A DNA stretch of 19,759 nt from an uncultured Tissierellia bacterium (GTDB taxonomy: Bacteria > Bacillota > Clostridia > Tissierellales > Peptoniphilaceae). How positions within the stretch are numbered: the first letter of the stretch is position 1; each line of letters starts with the position of its first letter. The position numbers were made by a program, and so were the translations under genes. Positions 15,933 through 19,759 of this stretch are shown piece after piece. The notes under the pieces are model-generated. The model did no database searches. It was not told where the DNA came from and saw nothing but the letters and a program-made list of their open reading frames with translations. The stretch spans positions 1 through 19,759 of the forward strand of contig CABTYV010000025.1 of the NCBI GenBank assembly GCA_902489145.1, in the 5' to 3' direction.

Positions 15933-17669
15933 ATGCGAATGAAGAAATTTTACATGCCCACGCTGAAGGAGACCCCTTCCGATGCGGAGATTCCCAGCCA
16001 CCAGCTGCTCCTTCGAGCAGGCTTGATTCGAAAGGCGGCCTCCGGGATCTACGCCTACCTGCCTTTGGGGGAGCGTGTCCTTCGAAAGATTGAGGCCATT
16101 GTCCGAGAGGAGATGGACCGGGCGGGCGCCCAAGAGATTCGAACTTCGATTCTTCAGCCTCGGGAAATTTGGGATGCTTCCGATCGTTGGCGGGGCTTTG
16201 GACCGGAGATGTTTAAACTCAAGGACCGAAATGATCGGGCTTTTTGTCTGGGCCCCACGGCGGAGGAGTCCTTTACGGACCTGGTCAAGGAGGAGCTGCG
16301 CTCCTACAAGCAGCTGCCCCTCAATTTGTATCAGATTCAGTGGAAATACCGAGATGAGAAGCGCCCCCGTTTTGGCATCAACCGGTCCCGCGAGTTTTTG
16401 ATGAAGGATGCTTATAGCTTTGATATCGATGAAGCGGGCCTGAAGGCGGCCTATCAGAATATGTGGCAGGCCTACGTGCGGGTTTTCGATCGCCTGGGTC
16501 TTACCTATCGTGTGGTGCTGGGCGATAGCGGGGCAATGGGCGGACGCGTTTCACATGAATTCATGGCCCTGGCTGAGGTGGGCGAGGGCGTGATTGTCTA
16601 TTGTGACCATTGCGACTATGCGGCCACAGACGAAAAAGCGACCATGCAATATCCATCGACGGAGTCGGCTGACCTCCTGGAAAGGGAAAAGATCAAAACG
16701 CCGGGTCTTCATACGATTGAAGCGCTCACCCAGTCCTTAGGGGTTTCGGCAGAGCGGATGATTAAAGCAGTCTGCCTGCGGGCCGGGGAGGAAGCAGTCC
16801 TTGTCTTTATTCCGGGCGACCGGACGCTGAGCATGGCCAAGCTTGTGGCGTATCTGGAGCGGCCGGAGCATGAACTTTCCATGCTGGATGAAGCGGCCAT
16901 CAAGGAAATCACCGGGGCGGAACCCGGCTTCACCGGCCCTTGTGGTCTGGAAGGCAGGGTCCGCGTGATTGTGGACAGCCAGCTAACCCGTCGCTCGAAT
17001 TGGATTTGTGGCGCCAATGAAAGCGATTATCATCTCATCAACGTCAACTATGGGCGGGATTTCCAGGGCGAGCTGGTCCCTGACCTGTGTGTCGTCCGGG
17101 AGGGGGATGCCTGCCCCGTCTGTGGCCATCCGCTGCGCTTGGCCCGGGGCATTGAAGTCGGCAACATTTTTCAGTTGGGCACCAAATATTCAGACGCAAT
17201 GGGGGCGACCGTGCTGGACGAAAATGGGGTAGCCCGCCCCATTGTGATGGGCTCCTATGGCATCGGTATCTCGCGTGCCATTTCTGCAGTGGTCGAGCAA
17301 AATCACGATGAGGACGGAATTATCTGGCCACTGGTGGTGGCCCCCTACCAGGTGATCATCTCAGTCATGAACATGAAGCAGGCGGATCAGGTCACGCTGG
17401 CGGAGCAACTCTATCAGAGTCTGCTGGACCTGGGGGTCGAGGTGCTCCTCGACGATCGAGATGAGCGAGCCGGGGTGAAGTTCAAGGACCGGGATCTGAT
17501 GGGCATCCCCCTGCGCCTCACGGTGGGCAAGAAGGCGAGCCAGAATCTGGTGGAGTATTCGACTCGTCAGGAAATGACGAACCGCGACGTAACGGTTCAG
17601 GAAGCGATCGAAACGATACTCAATGCCTTACAGGAGGCAGAAAGGAAACAAAATGAAGGCACAAAATAA
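15933..17669 (+). CDS. proS: Proline-tRNA ligase, bacterial type with editing domain
   Basis: Class II aminoacyl-tRNA synthetase that charges tRNA-Pro; 578 residues, usual for the bacterial ProS type. Motif 1 lies in the segment GIYAYLPLGERVLRKIE, motif 2 begins at Arg140 in RDEKRPRFGINRSREF, and motif 3 is at about 440-448 (GSYGIGISR). The editing (INS) domain, which clears mischarged alanine, occupies roughly residues 225-405 between motifs 2 and 3. The C-terminal anticodon-binding domain includes the segment LLDDRDERAGVKFKDRDLMGIP. Start at ATG 15933, four bases after the prfB stop, with GAGG at 15921-15924; a second in-frame ATG two codons on is possible. The 3' end overlaps the next gene by 17 bases. 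Confidence 0.96.
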   Translation: MRMKKFYMPTLKETPSDAEIPSHQLLLRAGLIRKAASGIYAYLPLGERVLRKIEAIVREEMDRAGAQEIRTSILQPREIWDASDRWRGFGPEMFKLKDRNDRAFCLGPTAEESFTDLVKEELRSYKQLPLNLYQIQWKYRDEKRPRFGINRSREFLMKDAYSFDIDEAGLKAAYQNMWQAYVRVFDRLGLTYRVVLGDSGAMGGRVSHEFMALAEVGEGVIVYCDHCDYAATDEKATMQYPSTESADLLEREKIKTPGLHTIEALTQSLGVSAERMIKAVCLRAGEEAVLVFIPGDRTLSMAKLVAYLERPEHELSMLDEAAIKEITGAEPGFTGPCGLEGRVRVIVDSQLTRRSNWICGANESDYHLINVNYGRDFQGELVPDLCVVREGDACPVCGHPLRLARGIEVGNIFQLGTKYSDAMGATVLDENGVARPIVMGSYGIGISRAISAVVEQNHDEDGIIWPLVVAPYQVIISVMNMKQADQVTLAEQLYQSLLDLGVEVLLDDRDERAGVKFKDRDLMGIPLRLTVGKKASQNLVEYSTRQEMTNRDVTVQEAIETILNALQEAERKQNEGTK

Positions 17670-18222
17670 GCTGCTCGCGTTCTTCTTGACCGCCACCTTA
17701 CTCCTGTCTGCTTGTGGCGGACAGGAAAAACCGGTCGAATCCAAGCGTACAGAAGGTTCGATTTCAGAGACGGTGCAAAGCCTCGAAACGGAATCGAGCG
17801 CTTCTGAAGGTTCAGAAGAGAGCGAGGAGGAAACGGCGGAGGAAAAGGCCGAAAAGGAGGTCTACCACAAGCTGGTGGCGAACTATCCTAAGGTCAAGAC
17901 AGCCGATCTATTAGAGGCAAAGAAAACGGGAAAAGAATTGCTCGTCTACGTGGGCGCCGATTGGTGTCCCTACTGCCGGAAGTTTATGAACCCCCTGGCG
18001 GACCTGGTCAAGGAAAAAAATTGGGATATTCATTATTATGATTATGATCAGGCGGATCCGACTTTTGAGAAGCTCACGGAGGAGCTGAAGATGGAGTATA
18101 TCCCGGCCATCCTTCATGTAAAAGAAGGCGTGATTACAGCCAAGGATACAAACCTTTTCAAGCAACCCTTCACCAAGCAGGATATTCAGGAAAAAGTGGA
18201 GGAAATGTTGAATAAAGACTGA
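17653..18222 (+). CDS. Thioredoxin-like lipoprotein with CPYC active site
   Basis: Predicted membrane-anchored extracytoplasmic thiol protein of 189 residues. The start at ATG 17653 gives a clean lipoprotein signal (MKAQNKLLAFFLTATLLLSAC) with Cys21 as the lipidated residue, and AAAGGA lies at 17641-17646. The in-frame ATG at 17623 would put 10 hydrophilic residues before it and is rejected. An acidic Ser/Glu-rich linker (about 30-75) leads to a thioredoxin fold with active site WCPYC (Trp104-Cys108) in VGADWCPYCRKFM and a cis-Pro-like segment MEYIPAILHV. It resembles the thioredoxin-like proteins annotated as bacteriocin-transport accessory proteins, but no bacteriocin gene is nearby. It overlaps proS by 17 bases, so it is probably co-translated with it. 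Role in disulfide handling at the cell surface is inferred. Confidence 0.85.
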   Translation: MKAQNKLLAFFLTATLLLSACGGQEKPVESKRTEGSISETVQSLETESSASEGSEESEEETAEEKAEKEVYHKLVANYPKVKTADLLEAKKTGKELLVYVGADWCPYCRKFMNPLADLVKEKNWDIHYYDYDQADPTFEKLTEELKMEYIPAILHVKEGVITAKDTNLFKQPFTKQDIQEKVEEMLNKD

Positions 18223-18274
18223 ATAAACAGGGATAAAAAGCCTAATTGTGAGAAAATAAACAATATTTATACAG

Positions 18275-18291
18275 GATAATTTCATATTATC
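18275..18291. promoter_or_regulatory. Perfect dyad upstream of the oppA-like promoter
   Basis: GATAAT, five bases, ATTATC: a perfect 6-bp inverted repeat about 20 bases upstream of the -35 element. The half-sites look like parts of a Fur/PerR-type operator, but spacing and length do not match the full 19-base Fur consensus. A repressor or activator site is possible; identity unknown. Confidence 0.3.
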
Positions 18292-18298
18292 ACTATAA

Positions 18299-18313
18299 AT
18301 TTTTCTAAAAACT
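18299..18313 (+). promoter_or_regulatory. CodY-box-like sequence overlapping the oppA-like -35
   Basis: The 15-mer ATTTTTCTAAAAACT matches the CodY consensus AATTTTCWGAAAATT at 12 of 15 positions and ends on the first base of the -35 element. CodY commonly represses peptide-uptake genes when branched-chain amino acids are plentiful, so the context is right. AT-rich DNA makes chance matches likely. Confidence 0.3.
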
Positions 18314-18340
18314 TGAAATTGCTTCCTGTTGTGCTATACT
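18313..18340 (+). promoter_or_regulatory. Promoter of the oppA-like gene with extended -10
   Basis: TTGAAA at 18313-18318, a 16-base spacer and TATACT at 18335-18340, preceded by TGC at 18332-18334, i.e. an extended -10. The predicted start of transcription is about 18346-18348, giving a leader of about 37 bases. Confidence 0.8.
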
Positions 18341-18347
18341 TAGGCAA

Positions 18348-18430
18348 ACATTACTACACGATACATTCGTGAAGGAGGGAAAAATGAAGAAAAAAGTTCT
18401 GGCTTTAGCACTGGCTACTGCGATGTCTTT
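18348..18430 (+). repeat. Left arm of 83-bp perfect inverted repeat
   Basis: Covers the oppA-like leader, ribosome site and first 15 codons. Its exact reverse complement forms the last 83 bases of the window (19677-19759). The left limit lies at the predicted transcription start. If one single-base gap is allowed, the similarity extends seven bases further inward (18431-18437). Confidence 0.98.
18357..18371 (+). promoter_or_regulatory. Small hairpin in the oppA-like leader
   Basis: CACGA and TCGTG (18357-18361 and 18367-18371) form a perfect five-base stem with a TACAT loop, close to the 5' end of the predicted mRNA and two bases before GGAGGG (18374-18379). It could stabilise the transcript. 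The stem is short. Confidence 0.35.
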
Positions 18431-19759
18431 GACAGCTTGCGGTGGCGGCGGACAAACTGCTAGTTCGAGTACCAAGCCTAGCGAATCCGCTTCCGGTTCT
18501 GGTGAGCCTGCGAGCTCCTCTGAGGCGCCGAAGGAAAACCTGCCGGACAAACCGGTTACATTTACCTACAACTCCGAAGTTTCTAACATGGACTATGTCA
18601 CGACCGCTTTGGCAACCGACCATCAGGTCAATGCCAACCTGGTAGATGGTCTGTTGGAAACGGATCCGTACGGAAAACTGAAGGAGTGCCTGGCGACCGA
18701 GTGGTCCTCCAACGAGGATAAGACGGTCTGGACCTTCAAACTGCGCCCCGGCGTAAAGTGGGTCACCAACACAGGCGAAGAATATGACGATTTGAAAGCC
18801 GAAGACTTTGTCACCGGTATGCGTCACGGGGTGGAGTTTAACTCCGCAACCTCCTGGCTGCTCCAGGGCGTAGTCAAGGGCTACAGCGAATATCAGAAAT
18901 CGGACTTCTCAGACGCTGCCTGGGAAAAAGTAGGGGTGAAGGCTGTTGATGATCAAACAGTTCAGTACACCTTGGAAGCACCGACTCCTTACTTTGCATC
19001 CATGACCACCTATCCAGTTCTTTACCCGGTAAACAAAACCTTCCTGGAAGAAAAGGGCGAGGGCTGCAAGCTGGGTAAGCCGAACAAGGAAAAATGTGAG
19101 TTTGGCGCGATCAAGCTGGACGCCATTCTTTACAACGGCGCCTTTACGCTGACTGAAAATACCGCAAAATCTCAGCGCGTCATGACCAAAAACCCCGCCT
19201 ACTGGGATGCGGAAAATGTCCATCTCAGCAAGGTGACCGAAGTCTATGATGACGGTTCCGATCCTTACTCGGTCATCAAGGGCTTTGAGCAGGGCATTTA
19301 TGACCAGGCTTCCTTAAACCCGTCCTGGAAAGACTATGAGACCTACAAGAAGAAATATGAAGGCAAGACGCACTTCACGCTGCCGAATGGCTATGCCTTT
19401 GGCTTGGTCTTCAACTTCAATCGTCAGGTATACGACCAAACCAACTATGCCACCAGCGATGATGTGAAGAAGGCTACCCATGATGCCATCATGAATGAAA
19501 ACTTCCGTAAGGCTGTTCGTGCTTCTTACGATGCCACCTCTGAGTTGGCCGTATCGGCTCCGAAGGAGCTGGCTCAGGCCATGCGTCGGAACATCAACAA
19601 CGCGAATGATATTGGTACCCTTTCTGATGGGACCATCTATCCGCAGCTTGTAACCGAAGCCTACAAGGAGCTGTCGAAAGACATCGCAGTAGCCAGTGCT
19701 AAAGCCAGAACTTTTTTCTTCATTTTTCCCTCCTTCACGAATGTATCGTGTAGTAATGT
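18384..19759 (+). CDS. Oligopeptide ABC transporter substrate-binding lipoprotein (OppA-like), incomplete
   Basis: Lipid-anchored receptor that captures peptides for an Opp-type ABC importer. The lipoprotein signal MKKKVLALALATAMSLTAC has Cys19 as the anchor. A Ser-rich linker precedes the solute-binding fold, with FTYNSEVSNMDYVTT, NLVDGLLETDPYG, TVWTFKLRPGVKWV and LKAEDFVTGMRHGVEF, the usual order for SBP family 5. GGAGGG lies at 18374-18379. The frame has no stop before the window end. Only 18384 to about 19676 (431 codons) is real oppA-like sequence; from 19677 on the frame reads the antisense of its own signal peptide and leader. The C-terminal 100-150 residues expected for the family are therefore missing. 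No permease or ATPase genes are visible. Confidence 0.85.
   Translation, partial: MKKKVLALALATAMSLTACGGGGQTASSSTKPSESASGSGEPASSSEAPKENLPDKPVTFTYNSEVSNMDYVTTALATDHQVNANLVDGLLETDPYGKLKECLATEWSSNEDKTVWTFKLRPGVKWVTNTGEEYDDLKAEDFVTGMRHGVEFNSATSWLLQGVVKGYSEYQKSDFSDAAWEKVGVKAVDDQTVQYTLEAPTPYFASMTTYPVLYPVNKTFLEEKGEGCKLGKPNKEKCEFGAIKLDAILYNGAFTLTENTAKSQRVMTKNPAYWDAENVHLSKVTEVYDDGSDPYSVIKGFEQGIYDQASLNPSWKDYETYKKKYEGKTHFTLPNGYAFGLVFNFNRQVYDQTNYATSDDVKKATHDAIMNENFRKAVRASYDATSELAVSAPKELAQAMRRNINNANDIGTLSDGTIYPQLVTEAYKELSKDIAVASAKARTFFFIFPSFTNVSCSN
19677..19759 (-). repeat. Right arm of 83-bp perfect inverted repeat, at the window end
   Basis: Exact reverse complement of 18348-18430, running to the very last base. 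Just inside it, 19669-19675 (AGCTGTC) also matches the inverted source once one extra G at 19676 is skipped, i.e. short homology at the junction. Read on the minus strand, the copied start codon (19723) gives only 20 codons before TAG at 19661-19663, so this is no second gene. A fold-back chimera or misassembly is the likeliest cause. Confidence 0.97.

Noticed and set aside
17623..17652. Upstream start for the thioredoxin-like lipoprotein
   Set aside because: It would put charged residues before the lipoprotein signal; AAAGGA at 17641-17646 fits ATG 17653.
19661..19723. Second oppA-like gene starting on the minus strand at the window end
   Set aside because: Only the copied first 15 codons are shared; the frame stops after 20 codons at 19661-19663. 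It is part of the inverted-repeat artefact.
18348..19759. Invertible DNA switch flanked by the 83-bp inverted repeats
   Set aside because: Flipping the interior would fuse the oppA-like start to antisense sequence, giving the short 20-codon frame; no recombinase gene is visible and the right arm touches the window edge.

Overview
The window looks like chromosomal DNA of a Bacillota (Firmicutes) bacterium, most probably an anaerobic clostridial or Tissierellia-type lineage with fairly GC-rich coding sequence. The grounds are the SufCBDSU iron-sulfur assembly set with a SufU-type scaffold, a long-form hibernation factor directly upstream of secA, a SecA ending in a SEC-C zinc motif, FSA-type transaldolase, strong AGGAGG-like ribosome binding sites and two lipoproteins with LxAC lipoboxes. 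A more precise taxon cannot be read from the sequence alone. Nearly everything is core metabolism and housekeeping. I found no CRISPR array, insertion sequence, prophage, tRNA or rRNA.

Layout, left to right. (1) 1-2044: the 3' part of transketolase and a small transaldolase, i.e. a non-oxidative pentose phosphate unit closed by a strong terminator. (2) 2056-3267: a stand-alone GT4-type glycosyltransferase. (3) 3432-8555: the sufC-sufB-sufD-sufS-sufU operon, tightly packed with overlapping or nearly touching genes, ended by a bidirectional terminator. (4) 8601-10572, minus strand: a three-gene unit transcribed as luciferase-like flavin oxidoreductase, glutaredoxin, HutD/Ves-family protein. (5) 10573-11148: an AT-rich gene-free stretch of about 575 bases holding a dense cluster of DnaA-box-like nonamers, followed by a clear promoter. 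(6) 11149-17669: hpf, secA, prfB (with a programmed +1 frameshift) and proS, i.e. ribosome hibernation, protein export, translation termination and tRNA charging. (7) 17653-19759: a thioredoxin-like lipoprotein overlapping proS, then a promoter and an oligopeptide-binding lipoprotein (OppA-like) that runs off the end.

Two things deserve attention. First, the right end of the window is a perfect 83-base inverted copy of the start of the oppA-like gene. The gene reads straight into the reverse complement of its own signal peptide, and the inverted copy hits a stop after 20 codons. That pattern fits a fold-back chimera or assembly artefact better than real gene structure, so the last 83 bases and the apparent oppA 3' end should not be trusted. 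Second, the DnaA-box cluster between the divergent flavin oxidoreductase and hpf genes has the look of a replication-origin element or a DnaA-binding/titration locus, although no dnaA, dnaN, gyrase or rpmH gene is in view.

I did not find an undescribed multi-gene system. The remaining observations are regulatory details or modest oddities in known families.
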